Positions 8,749-18,060 are shown, numbered from the stretch's first letter. The stretch is DNA of 64,000 bases from an uncultured Kiloniellaceae bacterium (GCA_947493695.1 CANLSF010000002.1:62001-126000); one strand, 5' to 3'. Notes: generated from the sequence alone by a model not told the origin. Translations and numbers: made by a program.

Positions 8749-9864
8749 ATGACAAATAGCTTATCACAAGCAGACGTCGCCAAACTGATGGCCGACCCTT
8801 CGCCGAAGGTTCGCGCGGAGACGACTGAGAAACTCGCCAGCCAGTTCGCAAGTCAGGAACTGGGCGAAGCTGAACGTGAGATTGCGGAAGAAATTTTCCG
8901 CTCCCTCGTCAAGGATGTAGAGCTCTCTGTTCGAGAAACCTTGGCCAATCACCTTAAGACAAGCCGCGATCTGCCGCACGATGTCGCACTGGCCATGGCC
9001 AACGACGTCGATTCCGTCGCGTTGCCGGTGCTGAAGTTCTCCGACGTGCTGACTGACGAAGATCTGGTCGAGATCGTTGCCAGTGACGACTCAACCAAAC
9101 AGATGGCGGTTGCTCAACGTCCTACGGTGTCTTCCAAAGTCGCCGATGCCCTGATCGACACTGGCAATGAAAAGGCCGTTGCCCGTCTGGTCTCCAACGA
9201 AGGGGCCGATCTGAACGAAAAGGCGCTCAACCGCGTCATGGATAACTACAAGAACAGCGACGCTGTTTCTGATTCCATGGCCCGTCGGCCTACCCTGCCT
9301 GCCGCCATTGCGGAACAGCTTGTTTCCGCCCTGACCGAACAGCTTCAGGATTACATGGTCAAGAACCACGACCTGCCATCCGACAAAGCGCACAATCTTA
9401 TTCTGCAGGCTCGCGAACGCGCAACAGTTACCCTTCTCAAGGAAGGCTCCAGTGACGCGGAGCTGATCCAGTTGGTGCGTCAGTTGAACCGAAGCCAGCG
9501 CCTGTCGTCCTCGCTGATCCTGCGCGCACTCTGCACGGGTGATATCAAGTTCTTCGAATACGCCATGGCTGAATTGTCCGGCGTACCGATCCAGAATGCC
9601 CGCCAGCTCATTCATGACGGTGGCAAGCTGGGTCTGGAATCGATCCACAAAAAAGCGCAGATGCCGATCGTCCTTCTGCCAGCTGTCCGTGCCTGCATCG
9701 AGCTGGTGAACGAGACAGATTACGATGGTGGCAGCAACGACAGGTTCCGCTTCACCAACAAGATCCTTGAGCGGGTTTTGACCCAGTTCGAAGATCCGTC
9801 GAGCAAGATGACCGAAGACGATCTCGAATACCTCATGACCAAATTGGACCAGTTCGCGGCGTAG
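8749..9864 (+). CDS. DUF2336 domain-containing protein
   Basis: Alpha-helical protein of 371 residues belonging to the DUF2336 family, common in alphaproteobacteria. It is built of HEAT-like helical repeats, for example LSQADVAKLMADPSPKVRAE near the N-terminus; it is acidic and lacks membrane segments or a signal peptide. Several starts are possible: GTG 8725, ATG 8728, ATG 8731 and ATG 8749. None has a strong ribosome site; 8749 is preferred because MTNSLSQADVAKL resembles the usual family N-terminus. A biochemical role is not known to me. It is monocistronic with its own terminator. Confidence 0.85.
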   Translation: MTNSLSQADVAKLMADPSPKVRAETTEKLASQFASQELGEAEREIAEEIFRSLVKDVELSVRETLANHLKTSRDLPHDVALAMANDVDSVALPVLKFSDVLTDEDLVEIVASDDSTKQMAVAQRPTVSSKVADALIDTGNEKAVARLVSNEGADLNEKALNRVMDNYKNSDAVSDSMARRPTLPAAIAEQLVSALTEQLQDYMVKNHDLPSDKAHNLILQARERATVTLLKEGSSDAELIQLVRQLNRSQRLSSSLILRALCTGDIKFFEYAMAELSGVPIQNARQLIHDGGKLGLESIHKKAQMPIVLLPAVRACIELVNETDYDGGSNDRFRFTNKILERVLTQFEDPSSKMTEDDLEYLMTKLDQFAA

Positions 9865-9901
9865 TATAACCTCCTCTCGGTAAAAACCTGGCGAAACAGA
9901 A

Positions 9902-9936
9902 GCGGCGCAATCTAAACAGGTTGCGCCGTTTTCTTT
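9902..9936 (+). terminator. Intrinsic terminator after the DUF2336 gene
   Basis: Stem CGGCGCAA / TTGCGCCG (9903-9910 and 9921-9928), 10-nt loop, followed by TTTTCTTTTT. Confidence 0.88.
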
Positions 9937-10029
9937 TTGCAAAACATCAAAATTTGGCCATAAACTCCCTTACGCTCAACCTTCCACCTGGTAACGGCCT
10001 GGGCCAGGCCAGGAATTCCCATTGCAATA

Positions 10030-10058
10030 TTGCCAAATAAAATCCGGCAAGCTATAAC
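10030..10058 (+). promoter_or_regulatory. Promoter of tRNA-Pro
   Basis: TTGCCA (10030-10035) and TATAAC (10053-10058) are separated by 17 nt and end 11 nt before the first base of the tRNA, as expected for a sigma-70 promoter of a stable RNA. Confidence 0.75.
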
Positions 10059-10069
10059 CGCCGCGGCTC

Positions 10070-10146
10070 CGGGGAGTAGCTCAGCCTGGTAGAGCACTAC
10101 GTTCGGGACGTAGGGGCCGGAGGTTCGAATCCTCTCTCCCCGACCA
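10070..10146 (+). tRNA. tRNA-Pro (anticodon CGG)
   Basis: A 77-nt cloverleaf including an encoded CCA end. Acceptor stem CGGGGAG/CTCCCCG begins with C1, as in bacterial tRNA-Pro; the anticodon stem-loop is CTACG-TTCGGGA-CGTAG, giving anticodon CGG followed by G37; the T arm is GGAGG-TTCGAAT-CCTCT. It closely resembles E. coli proK. No duplicated 3' end is seen downstream, so there is no sign of an integrated element at this tRNA. Confidence 0.97.
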
Positions 10147-10520
10147 ATTAAAGAAAATCCAGCCCTCTCCTGCTTTGGTCCTTTACTGCTGTTTGGATCG
10201 AAAAGCATCGGCATGTGATACCCCTTTTGCATCACCTCAGCGGACATCTTGGTTAGGCTCCTGCTTTCGCTTCAACGCGAAAGACATTGATCAAAGCACA
10301 CGATCAACACTGCAGTAGGTGGACTCTGAACAGGAACAGCCTGCAAAGGAGGTCGAACCTGCTGTTCACTTTCCAGGCGCGCCTGTCGCACTTAGTTGCA
10401 TTCTCTGGCTCATGCCTCCGAAACCACCCGCCCAGGCGAAGAAACCCTATAGCCCTGAGAAAGTTACGTTTTCTTCCTCGTCACCTATAGATCGAAACGG
10501 CAAATGTCATAAATCCGCCA
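10147..10520. other. Intergenic region after tRNA-Pro, no gene seen
   Basis: About 370 nt between the tRNA and the promoter of the SahR-like gene. Short open frames exist but none has a ribosome site together with a recognisable sequence. Confidence 0.5.
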
Positions 10521-10550
10521 TTGACATAAAGATATCTTTATATCTACATT
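10521..10550 (+). promoter_or_regulatory. Promoter with overlapping palindromic operator of the SAM-cycle operon
   Basis: TTGACA (10521-10526) is followed after 18 nt by TACATT (10545-10550). Between them lies a perfect 16-bp palindrome, ATAAAGATATCTTTAT (10526-10541), so a protein bound there would cover the promoter. An ArsR-type dimer site with AAAGATATCTTT-like core is what I recall for SahR regulators of methionine metabolism. The SahR-like gene starts 38 nt downstream, pointing to autoregulation. Confidence 0.75.
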
Positions 10551-10587
10551 ATGACAATATTAACCCCTAACAGCGAAGATCGCCGAT

Positions 10588-11532
10588 ATGGATACGCTTC
10601 TCTCAGCCCTGAAAGCCGCCGGCGAATCGACACGGCTGCGGCTTCTCGCACTCTGCGCGCATAGCGATCTGACCGTGTCGGACCTGACCTCGATTCTGGG
10701 ACAGAGTCAGCCCCGGGTCTCACGTCACCTCAAACTGCTGTGTGACGGCGGATTGATGGACCGCTCCAGGGAAGGCAGCTGGGTTTACTTCCGGCTGACG
10801 ACCCATGGCACCGGCGCCGAGCTCGCCAGAACGCTGGTAGACGCCATTCCATCGAACGACCCCACTTTGACCCGCGACCTCGAACGCCTGGAACGCATCC
10901 GACGGGCGCGGAGTGAGCGGGCTTCAGATTATTTCCGCCGCAATGCCGAGCAGTGGGACCGTATCCGCTCGCTGTATGTTGACGAGCAGGAAGTCGAGCA
11001 GAAGCTGCTGGAACTGCTGCCCGGTGACCAGATTGGTGATTTGCTCGATGTCGGAACCGGCACAGGCCGCGTCATGGAACTTCTCGCGTCCCGGGTCACC
11101 AAGGCGGTTGGCGTCGACCTGTCACGGGAGATGCTGATGGTGGCGCGCGCCAATATTGAGCAGGCGGCGCTGCGAAACTGCACCGTCAAACAGGGCGATA
11201 TGTATCAGTTGCCGGTTCAGGGTGGCAGTTTCGATGCCGTTACGCTGCATCAGGTTCTTCACTTCGCGGAAACCCCCACTGAAGTGCTGGCCGAAGCCGC
11301 CCGCGCCCTGCGCCCTGGCGGAAAGTTGATCCTGGTGGATTTCCAGGCCCACGAACTGGACTACCTGCGGGAACAGCATTCCCATCGCTGGCTCGGGTTC
11401 AAGGATGAAGACATCAGGACCTGGTGCGAAGACGCCGGACTGATTTCCAGCCAGCATGTCGAACTCCCGGGCGACCCGCTGACGGTTGGTATCTGGACCG
11501 CCGAACGCCCCGCGGAAGACCAGCTCCACTGA
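10588..11532 (+). CDS. sahR: ArsR-family regulator fused to SAM methyltransferase (SahR-like)
   Basis: Two-domain protein of 314 residues. Residues 1-100 are an ArsR winged helix (LRLLALCAHSDLTVSDLTSILGQSQPRVSRHLKLL); the rest is a class I methyltransferase with motif I DVGTGTGRVMELLA and a post-motif LILVDF. In proteobacteria SahR senses S-adenosylhomocysteine and represses SAM-cycle genes; in this fused form the Rossmann domain may be the sensor or an active methyltransferase. The gene order regulator-metF-metH and the palindrome in its own promoter support this role. No metal-binding Cys pair of SmtB/ArsR type is evident in the DNA-binding part. It is 48 nt before metF. Confidence 0.85.
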   Translation: MDTLLSALKAAGESTRLRLLALCAHSDLTVSDLTSILGQSQPRVSRHLKLLCDGGLMDRSREGSWVYFRLTTHGTGAELARTLVDAIPSNDPTLTRDLERLERIRRARSERASDYFRRNAEQWDRIRSLYVDEQEVEQKLLELLPGDQIGDLLDVGTGTGRVMELLASRVTKAVGVDLSREMLMVARANIEQAALRNCTVKQGDMYQLPVQGGSFDAVTLHQVLHFAETPTEVLAEAARALRPGGKLILVDFQAHELDYLREQHSHRWLGFKDEDIRTWCEDAGLISSQHVELPGDPLTVGIWTAERPAEDQLH

Positions 11533-11580
11533 TCTAGAGCAACTTTTTTTAGGACTGTTACACAAAAGGATCACGAAGCC

Positions 11581-12546
11581 ATGAGTGCCTCGACCCAACC
11601 ACCGAATTCCGCATCAGCTGCCGAGCCGCGCACTGTCTTTGCGCCGGGCGACAAGATTGCCAAGGTTTCCTTCGAGTTCTTCCCGCCGAAAACCCCGGCG
11701 ATGGAGCAGAAGCTCTGGAGCACCATCGATCACCTGCGACCGCTTGCGCCCTGCTTCGTGTCCGTGACCTACGGCGCCGGTGGCGGAACCCAGGCGCAAA
11801 CTCTTGAAACCGTGAAGCGTATCCGCACCAAAACCGACCTGGAGCCTGCCGCCCATCTGACCTGTGTCGGGGCGAGCCGCGGCGAGATCGACGATGTGGC
11901 GCGGGCTTACTGGGACGCCGGCATTCGGCAGATCGTTGCACTGCGTGGCGACCCTCCCAAGTCGGACGGGCGCTACCACCCTCATCCGGATGGATACGCC
12001 TACGCATCGGATCTGGTTGCCGGATTAAAGCGGATCGCGAACTTCAAGGTTTCGGTTGCGGCTTATCCGGAAGTCCATCCGCAAGCCACCTCTGCATCAG
12101 CCGATCTCGATAACCTGAAGCGCAAACTGGACGCGGGCGCAAGCCAGGCGATTACACAGTTCTTCTTTAATCCCGACGACTATCTTCGTTTTCTGGACCG
12201 GGCACTGGCCGCTGGCATTACCCAGCCGATCATTCCCGGAATTCTGCCGATCACAAACTTTGAACGCACTATCGAGTTCGCTGCGCTCTGCGGCGCCAAG
12301 GTTCCAAGCTGGTTAGCCGACCTCTTCACCGACCTGGATGATGAGCCGGTGGCGCGTGGGTTTGTCGCCGCGGCGACGGCTGTGGAGCAATGCCGCTATC
12401 TGCAGACCCGTGGCGTCGAAGAGTTCCATTTCTACACCCTGAACCGCCATGAACTGACGGCGGCCATTTGCAGGATGTTGCGGACCCCAGGACTGGATCG
12501 TGTAACCGAAGCAAAAAAGAGCACACAAGAAGAGGCGCGGCTGTAA
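11581..12546 (+). CDS. metF: 5,10-methylenetetrahydrofolate reductase
   Basis: FAD enzyme reducing 5,10-methylene-THF to 5-methyl-THF, the methyl donor for MetH; 321 residues, slightly longer than E. coli MetF (296). Conserved segments are visible: SFEFFPPKTP near residue 27 (catalytic Glu), VTYGAGGGT, HLTCVGASR and ALRGDPP with the FAD-interacting Asp. The N-terminal 20 residues are a low-complexity extension. The stop is 4 nt before the metH start, so the two are translationally linked. Likely controlled by the SahR-like operator upstream. Confidence 0.97.
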   Translation: MSASTQPPNSASAAEPRTVFAPGDKIAKVSFEFFPPKTPAMEQKLWSTIDHLRPLAPCFVSVTYGAGGGTQAQTLETVKRIRTKTDLEPAAHLTCVGASRGEIDDVARAYWDAGIRQIVALRGDPPKSDGRYHPHPDGYAYASDLVAGLKRIANFKVSVAAYPEVHPQATSASADLDNLKRKLDAGASQAITQFFFNPDDYLRFLDRALAAGITQPIIPGILPITNFERTIEFAALCGAKVPSWLADLFTDLDDEPVARGFVAAATAVEQCRYLQTRGVEEFHFYTLNRHELTAAICRMLRTPGLDRVTEAKKSTQEEARL

Positions 12547-12550
12547 TTTT

Positions 12551-15500
12551 ATGAGCAATTTTCTTCAGGCGCTTCACGACCGTGTTTTGCTGTGTGACGG
12601 TGCCATGGGCAGCCGTGTGCAGGCCATGGACCTGCATATCGACCGCGACTATTGGGATAAGGAAAACTGCACTGAGGTTCTGAACCTTTCCCGACCTGAC
12701 GTCGTGATCGAGATTCATAAAGGCTACTATGCCGCCGGCTCTGATGTTGTACAGACCAACAGCTTTGGCGGATCGCCCCTGACCCTCGGCGAATTCGACC
12801 TCCAGGACCGCGCCTTTGAGATTAACCGCCGCGCCGGTGAGCTGGCGCGCGAAGCCGCGGAGACCTTCGGCCCGGACGGCCGTGAACGATTTGTGCTGGG
12901 ATCTGTTGGCCCGGGAACCCGCCTGCCCTCGCTGGGCCATGTGGGATACGACGAGCTGGAAACCGCGTTGCAGGTTCAGTGCGAGGGCCTGATCGATGGC
13001 GGGGTCGACGGCATTCTGATCGAGACCTGTCAGGATCCGCTACAGATCAAAGCAGCCGTGAACGCAGCGAAGCTGGCACGCGAAAAAGCCGGTCGAAACG
13101 GACTGCCGATCATGGTCCAGGTGACGGTTGAAACGACGGGCACTCTCCTCGTAGGCACCGATATCGCCGCGGCGGCAACGATTATCGATTCCCTGGATGT
13201 TCCGATCCTTGGTTTGAATTGCGCGACCGGTCCGCAGGAGATGGCGGCACACGTAAACTGGCTGTCCGAAAACTGGAGAGGCCTGCTGTCTCTGCAGCCG
13301 AATGCCGGTCTGCCGGAACTGGTTGACGGGCACACCCACTATCCCCTGACGCCAGGCGAGCTGGCCAAATGGCTGGAGCGTTTCATCACCGAGGACGGCC
13401 TGAACATGGTCGGCGGCTGTTGTGGCTCGACCACGGAACACATTACCGCTGTGGATGCGATGTTGCGCGATATATCAGGTTCAAACGATACCTTAGGCGC
13501 ACGCCCCAAGCCTATCGAACGCAAGCCTTTTTGGGTTCCCTCAATTGCCTCACTCTACAGTCCGGTTTCCATGCGCCAGGAGAACGCCTACCTCTCGATC
13601 GGCGAGCGCTGCAATGCAAACGGTAGCAAGAAATTCCGCCAGTTGCAGGAACAGGGCGACTGGGAAGGCTGTGTCGCCATGGGTGTGGATCAGGTCAAGG
13701 AAGGCTCGCACGCACTCGACGTCTGCACCGCCTTCGTTGGACGCGACGAATCTGCCGAGATGGAAGAGGTCGTGACCCGCATGCGTGGGTCAGTGACCGC
13801 GCCGCTGGTCCTGGATTCGACCGAGCTGCCCGTCCTGGAACAAGCCCTGAAGCTCTATGGCGGTAAAGGTATTCTCAATTCCATCAACTTCGAGGACGGG
13901 GAAGAGCCCGCGGAGAAGAGGGTCAAGCTGGCGCGCAAATTCGGCGCCGCCGTAGTCGCGCTCACCATCGACGAAGATGGTATGGCCAAAGACGTCGAGA
14001 AAAAGATCGAGATCGCTAAGCGGCTCCACGACTTTGCCTGCGTGCAACATGGCCTACCGCCGGAAGACCTGATCTTCGACCCTCTCACCTTCACTATCTG
14101 TACCGGCAATGAAGACGACCGGAAGCTGGGTCTCTGGACCCTGGAAGCCATCGAGCGGATTTCTCAAGAGCTGCCCGACTGTCAAATCGTGCTGGGCCTC
14201 TCGAACATCTCCTTCGGTTTGAATCCAGCGGCACGGCATGTGCTCAACTCGGTCTATCTGGATCATGCCATCAAGCGGGGTCTGACTGGCGCCATCGTGC
14301 ACCTCTCCAAGATCATGCCGCTGCACAAAATTCCCGAGGAAGAGGTCAAGATCGCAGAGGACCTGATCTTTGATCGGCGCGCCACACTCGAGAACGGCGA
14401 AACCTATGATCCCCTTCAGGCCTATCTTGCGCTCTTCGACGGCCGGACCGCCGCCAAAACCGAGAAGAAGGAACGGGCTACGGATGTGGAAACCCGTCTT
14501 CAGGAGCGCATCGTTGATGGGGACAAGCAGGGCCTGACCGACGATCTTGACGAAGCCCTGGCAAAAATGCCGCCGCTGGACATCATCAACATACACCTCT
14601 TGGCGGGCATGAAAGTCGTCGGCGAACTCTTTGGCGCCGGTAAAATGCAGTTGCCTTTTGTGCTGCAGTCCGCCGAGACCATGAAAACCGCTGTCGCTTA
14701 CCTGGAACCCTTCATGGAGAAAGAAGAAGGTCAGGAAAAAGGCATTATCGTTCTGGCCACCGTAAAGGGCGATGTCCACGACATCGGCAAGAATCTTGTC
14801 GACATCATCCTGACCAACAACGGCTACAAGGTTGTCAATCTGGGCATCAAGCAACCGATCGAGAGCATCGTTGCAGCGGTGCGCGAACACAACGCCGATG
14901 CGGTCGGTATGAGTGGACTTCTGGTTAAATCGACAGTGGTGATGCGCGAGAACCTGGAGCGCCTTTCCAAGGACGAAGTCGAGGTGCCGGTGATGCTCGG
15001 AGGTGCCGCTCTGACCCGTCACTACGTTGAAACCGATTGCGTTGCAGCCTACGATTCCGGCCGCGTGGCCTACGCCCGTGACGCATTTGACGGTCTCGAC
15101 CTGATGCAAAAAATCGTCGCCAACGATTTCGACAGCCATGTCGCCGAGCGCAAGACGAAGATCGAAGGCCGCAAGGTCAACACCAAGAAGCAACTGGGCC
15201 AACCCGCCGACGCCGACCAGCGTCCGGTGGATATGGAAGAAACCCGCCTGCGCAGGGAAGAACTGGCTGAAGGGGTCGAGATCCCCGAGCCGCCTTTCTG
15301 GGGCCCGCGTGTGATTGCGCGCGCACCGGTGGATGCCCTGCTTCCCTTTCTGAACGACCGCATGCTGTTCCAGTTCCAGTGGGGCTATCGCAAGGATGGC
15401 AGATCGCTGGAAGACTACATGGTCTGGGCGCGCAAGGAACTGCGCCCGGTTCTGAAGCGTATGCTAGATGTCTGTAAGCAGCAGGATGTGCTCCGGCCTC

Positions 15501-16075
15501 AGGCGGTGTACGGCTATTGGCCTGCCAATGCCGAAGGCAACGACATCATCCTGTTTGACGCCGAGGATCACGATAAGGAAGTCGGGCGCTTCACCCTGCC
15601 CCGCCAGGCACGTGAAGGCGGTCTTTGCATTGCTGACTTCCTGCGCGACATCTCAACAGGCCAACGCGATGTGCTGGGGATGCAGATCGCAACCATGGGC
15701 CAGCAGGTCGCCGATGTCGCCCGCGAGTGGTTCGCCGACAATCGCTATCAGGATTACCTCTATCTGCACGGCATGGGCGTAGAACTGACGGAGGCGCTGG
15801 CCGAGTATGTCCATAAGCGGATCCGCGGTGAACTGGGTTTCGGCCACGAGGATAACCGCGACATGTCGAAGATGCTGCAGCAAGGCTATCGCGGATCGCG
15901 CTATTCCTTCGGCTACCCGGCCTGTCCTAATCTGGAAGATCAGCACCACCTGCTGAAGCTGCTGAACGCAGAACAGATCGGTGTAGATTTCTCCGATGAG
16001 TTCCAGCTCCACCCTGAACAATCCACCAGCGCAATTGTACTGCATCATCCGCAGGCCAAGTACTTTTCGGTTTAA
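12551..16075 (+). CDS. metH: Cobalamin-dependent methionine synthase, full length
   Basis: Transfers the methyl group of 5-methyl-THF to homocysteine through methylcobalamin; cytoplasmic. The 1174 residues hold all four modules in one chain: homocysteine-binding barrel with zinc cysteines in GLNCATGP (near 222) and GGCCGST (near 288), pterin-binding barrel (about 340-620), cobalamin domain with VKGDVHDIGKNLVD (His near 740), and the C-terminal SAM-dependent reactivation domain (about 900-1174, YSFGYPACPNLEDQ). Some alphaproteobacteria split this enzyme; here it is intact. No B12 riboswitch is seen. Together with MetF and the regulator it forms the methyl branch of the SAM cycle. Confidence 0.98.
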   Translation: MSNFLQALHDRVLLCDGAMGSRVQAMDLHIDRDYWDKENCTEVLNLSRPDVVIEIHKGYYAAGSDVVQTNSFGGSPLTLGEFDLQDRAFEINRRAGELAREAAETFGPDGRERFVLGSVGPGTRLPSLGHVGYDELETALQVQCEGLIDGGVDGILIETCQDPLQIKAAVNAAKLAREKAGRNGLPIMVQVTVETTGTLLVGTDIAAAATIIDSLDVPILGLNCATGPQEMAAHVNWLSENWRGLLSLQPNAGLPELVDGHTHYPLTPGELAKWLERFITEDGLNMVGGCCGSTTEHITAVDAMLRDISGSNDTLGARPKPIERKPFWVPSIASLYSPVSMRQENAYLSIGERCNANGSKKFRQLQEQGDWEGCVAMGVDQVKEGSHALDVCTAFVGRDESAEMEEVVTRMRGSVTAPLVLDSTELPVLEQALKLYGGKGILNSINFEDGEEPAEKRVKLARKFGAAVVALTIDEDGMAKDVEKKIEIAKRLHDFACVQHGLPPEDLIFDPLTFTICTGNEDDRKLGLWTLEAIERISQELPDCQIVLGLSNISFGLNPAARHVLNSVYLDHAIKRGLTGAIVHLSKIMPLHKIPEEEVKIAEDLIFDRRATLENGETYDPLQAYLALFDGRTAAKTEKKERATDVETRLQERIVDGDKQGLTDDLDEALAKMPPLDIINIHLLAGMKVVGELFGAGKMQLPFVLQSAETMKTAVAYLEPFMEKEEGQEKGIIVLATVKGDVHDIGKNLVDIILTNNGYKVVNLGIKQPIESIVAAVREHNADAVGMSGLLVKSTVVMRENLERLSKDEVEVPVMLGGAALTRHYVETDCVAAYDSGRVAYARDAFDGLDLMQKIVANDFDSHVAERKTKIEGRKVNTKKQLGQPADADQRPVDMEETRLRREELAEGVEIPEPPFWGPRVIARAPVDALLPFLNDRMLFQFQWGYRKDGRSLEDYMVWARKELRPVLKRMLDVCKQQDVLRPQAVYGYWPANAEGNDIILFDAEDHDKEVGRFTLPRQAREGGLCIADFLRDISTGQRDVLGMQIATMGQQVADVAREWFADNRYQDYLYLHGMGVELTEALAEYVHKRIRGELGFGHEDNRDMSKMLQQGYRGSRYSFGYPACPNLEDQHHLLKLLNAEQIGVDFSDEFQLHPEQSTSAIVLHHPQAKYFSV

Positions 16076-16087
16076 ATGCTGTTTCTC

Positions 16088-16108
16088 CCGCAGGTCGGAA
16101 ACCTGCGG
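16088..16108. repeat. Hairpin between metH and the next gene
   Basis: Perfect 8-bp stem CCGCAGGT / ACCTGCGG with a 5-nt loop (CGGAA), in the 60-nt gap after metH. There is no T run, so it may moderate read-through or stabilise the metH message rather than stop transcription. Confidence 0.6.
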
Positions 16109-16135
16109 TCACGAGAAGCTATAAGGAGAGAGAAG

Positions 16136-16540
16136 ATGAGCACTCCCGCAACGATCCATACGCTGCCTCTGAGCACTCAAACCGCTGATCTCGGTGCTGC
16201 GCCTGCCTGCACTCTGAAGGGCGTTGAGGAAGCCGAACGCGCCGAACGCTGGTGGGCGGAACAATGGTCAGCCTTCCCGACCTACGAAGTCGATGCCGAT
16301 GGCACACCGCACTATTGGAATGTCGCTGCGGACAGCGGTGTCTACCAGGACGACTGGCCGCTCGGCGAGAAGTTGGCGGAAGAAACCGTGCGCCAGATGC
16401 GCCGTTTCCCGGAAGGCAGTACAGTGTTGCGTCACATCCTGCGCGAAATTAATCAGGATTCGACCGTCGCCCAGGGGTTTCTCAATCGCCTGGAAGACAT
16501 CCTGATTTCGCCGGATCTCTACGCGAAACTGGGCGAATAA
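16136..16540 (+). CDS. Protein of unknown function, last gene of the met operon
   Basis: 134 residues from the ATG at 16136, which is preceded by AAGGAGAGAG; the frame stays open to 16076 but that start has no ribosome site. The protein is soluble, without signal peptide or membrane helix, rich in Trp (RWWAEQWSAFPTY, HYWNVAADSGVYQDDWPLGE) and acidic. I do not recognise the family. Its place 60 nt after metH in the same direction suggests shared transcription with the methionine genes, but no role can be derived from the sequence. Confidence 0.75.
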   Translation: MSTPATIHTLPLSTQTADLGAAPACTLKGVEEAERAERWWAEQWSAFPTYEVDADGTPHYWNVAADSGVYQDDWPLGEKLAEETVRQMRRFPEGSTVLRHILREINQDSTVAQGFLNRLEDILISPDLYAKLGE

Positions 16541-16591
16541 GACCGCAGTCCCAGGCCGCCTGTGCAACCTGAGACGTCCCTGAAACCGGGC

Positions 16592-17614
16592 TCAGTAAGC
16601 CCGGTCGATGGAAAACTCGACGGCTTCAAGCATGGCGCTCTTAATCGCTGAATCCGGGAAGCCGGAGAGTGCCTCGCAAGCATCCCGGCCATAGCCACGG
16701 GCCCGCTCCATTGAGTCTTCCATGGCGTTATGCTTGGTCAGCAGGGCAATTGCCTGCTCCAGGTCCCCGTCTTTCTGATCGAGATCCTCGAGACAACGGC
16801 GCCAAAACGTCCGTTCATCGTCAGTCCCACGTTCGAAGGCGAGCACAACCGGCAGGGTAATCTTGCCTTCCCGGAAGTCATCACCAATCGTCTTGCCCAA
16901 TTCGGCCTGACGGGCGGAAAAATCCAGAACATCGTCGACCAGTTGGAAAGCAATACCCAGACTGCGGCCATATTGGTCCAGCGCCTCTGCATCCGCTTCA
17001 GGACGCTCGGCGACCACGGCACCGATTCGGCAGGCCGCAGCGAAAAGCGCAGCCGTCTTGGAGCTGATAACCTCCAGATAGGCTTCTTCCGTGGTCGTGG
17101 TGTCGTTCGAGGTCAGAAGCTGGTGCACCTCTCCTTCGGCAATGATCGCCGAAGCATCCGAAAGGATGCGCAGGACCTCAAGCGATCCATCCGCGACCAT
17201 CAGCTGAAAGGCCCGGCTGAAGAGAAAATCGCCTACCAAAACGCTTGGTTTGTTGCCAAAAAGCGCATTTGCCGTCGCGAGGCCACGCCGCAAATCACTC
17301 TCGTCGACGACATCATCATGCAGCAAAGTCGCCGTGTGTATGAATTCGACGCAGGTTGCCAGCGCCAGATGGCGCTCGCCCTGGTAACCGCAAAGCTGTG
17401 CCGACGACAGCGTCAGCATCGGACGCAGTCGCTTGCCTCCGGCGGCGACAATGTGGCCCGCAAGCTGTGGGATGAGAGCAACCGGAGAGTGCATGCGCTC
17501 TACAATGAGCCTATTCACCTCCTGCATGTCCTGAGCCACCAGGGCTGAAAGCGATTCCAGCCCTGCTTTCGCAGGTGCTCGTGCAGTATCATTTATGTCG
17601 AGGGCGACAGCCAC
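16592..17614 (-). CDS. ispB: Polyprenyl (octa/decaprenyl) diphosphate synthase
   Basis: Trans-prenyltransferase making the ubiquinone side chain by adding isopentenyl diphosphate units; 340 residues. Both aspartate-rich motifs are present: LLHDDVVDESDLRRG (near 97) and FQLVDDVLDF (near 225), with GGKRLRPML before the first. The chain length (C40 or C50) cannot be decided by eye; alphaproteobacteria usually make Q10. The start is a GTG at 17614 with GAGG 8 nt upstream; no better start exists. The end overlaps a hairpin ACCGGGCT/AGCCCGGT (16585-16605) in the convergent gap with the unknown met-operon gene. Confidence 0.95.
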   Translation of the reverse strand: MAVALDINDTARAPAKAGLESLSALVAQDMQEVNRLIVERMHSPVALIPQLAGHIVAAGGKRLRPMLTLSSAQLCGYQGERHLALATCVEFIHTATLLHDDVVDESDLRRGLATANALFGNKPSVLVGDFLFSRAFQLMVADGSLEVLRILSDASAIIAEGEVHQLLTSNDTTTTEEAYLEVISSKTAALFAAACRIGAVVAERPEADAEALDQYGRSLGIAFQLVDDVLDFSARQAELGKTIGDDFREGKITLPVVLAFERGTDDERTFWRRCLEDLDQKDGDLEQAIALLTKHNAMEDSMERARGYGRDACEALSGFPDSAIKSAMLEAVEFSIDRAY

Positions 17615-17844
17615 GTTTCTAGCCTCACTCTTCCTGCGATCCTCCGGGTATGCTTTACCCGGATGAAACCGACAGGCTATGTATTGACCTCAGAATAGGT
17701 TTAACCGCAGGCCGGTCAAGCCCGACAGGATGTCGCAGAATAAATCCTAGGTGATCGACGGGGTTTTGACAGCATACCGTCAATCCCTTCAAATCAGAAC
17801 CAGCCAAGCCACATATAGGACTGATAACCCTCGACTGGAAGCGT

Positions 17845-18060
17845 ATGAAAGAACTCTTTCGAAGCAATGACCCGGTAAAGTTATCCTGGCTTCAGGCCTT
17901 GTTAGCTGATTCCGGGATCGACTGTTTACTACTGGATAATCACTCATCTGTGATAGAAGGTTCAATCGGTGCCATTCAACGGCGCCTGATGGTGGCCGAC
18001 GACGATCTGGAGAGCGCCGTGCAACTTCTTAGTGAATCGGGCGAAGAGAGCGCCTGGTGA
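17845..18060 (+). CDS. DUF2007 protein (putative signal-transducing protein)
   Basis: Small 71-residue alpha/beta protein of the DUF2007 family: MKELFRSNDPVKLSWLQALL, then DCLLLDNHSS and RLMVADDDLESAVQLL. No catalytic motif. GGAAG precedes the ATG. In alphaproteobacteria DUF2007 often stands directly before the TrmN6-like methyltransferase, as here, where the two reading frames overlap (GTGA). Function is not established. Confidence 0.9.
   Translation: MKELFRSNDPVKLSWLQALLADSGIDCLLLDNHSSVIEGSIGAIQRRLMVADDDLESAVQLLSESGEESAW

Noticed and set aside
10070-10600. tRNA-Pro as attachment site of an integrated element
   Set aside because: No integrase gene and no repeat of the tRNA 3' end is seen downstream; the following genes are core methionine genes.
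14054-15202. 382-codon open frame antisense to metH
   Set aside because: It mirrors the coding phase of metH, shows no ribosome site and no recognisable domain; antisense openness is common in high-GC genes.
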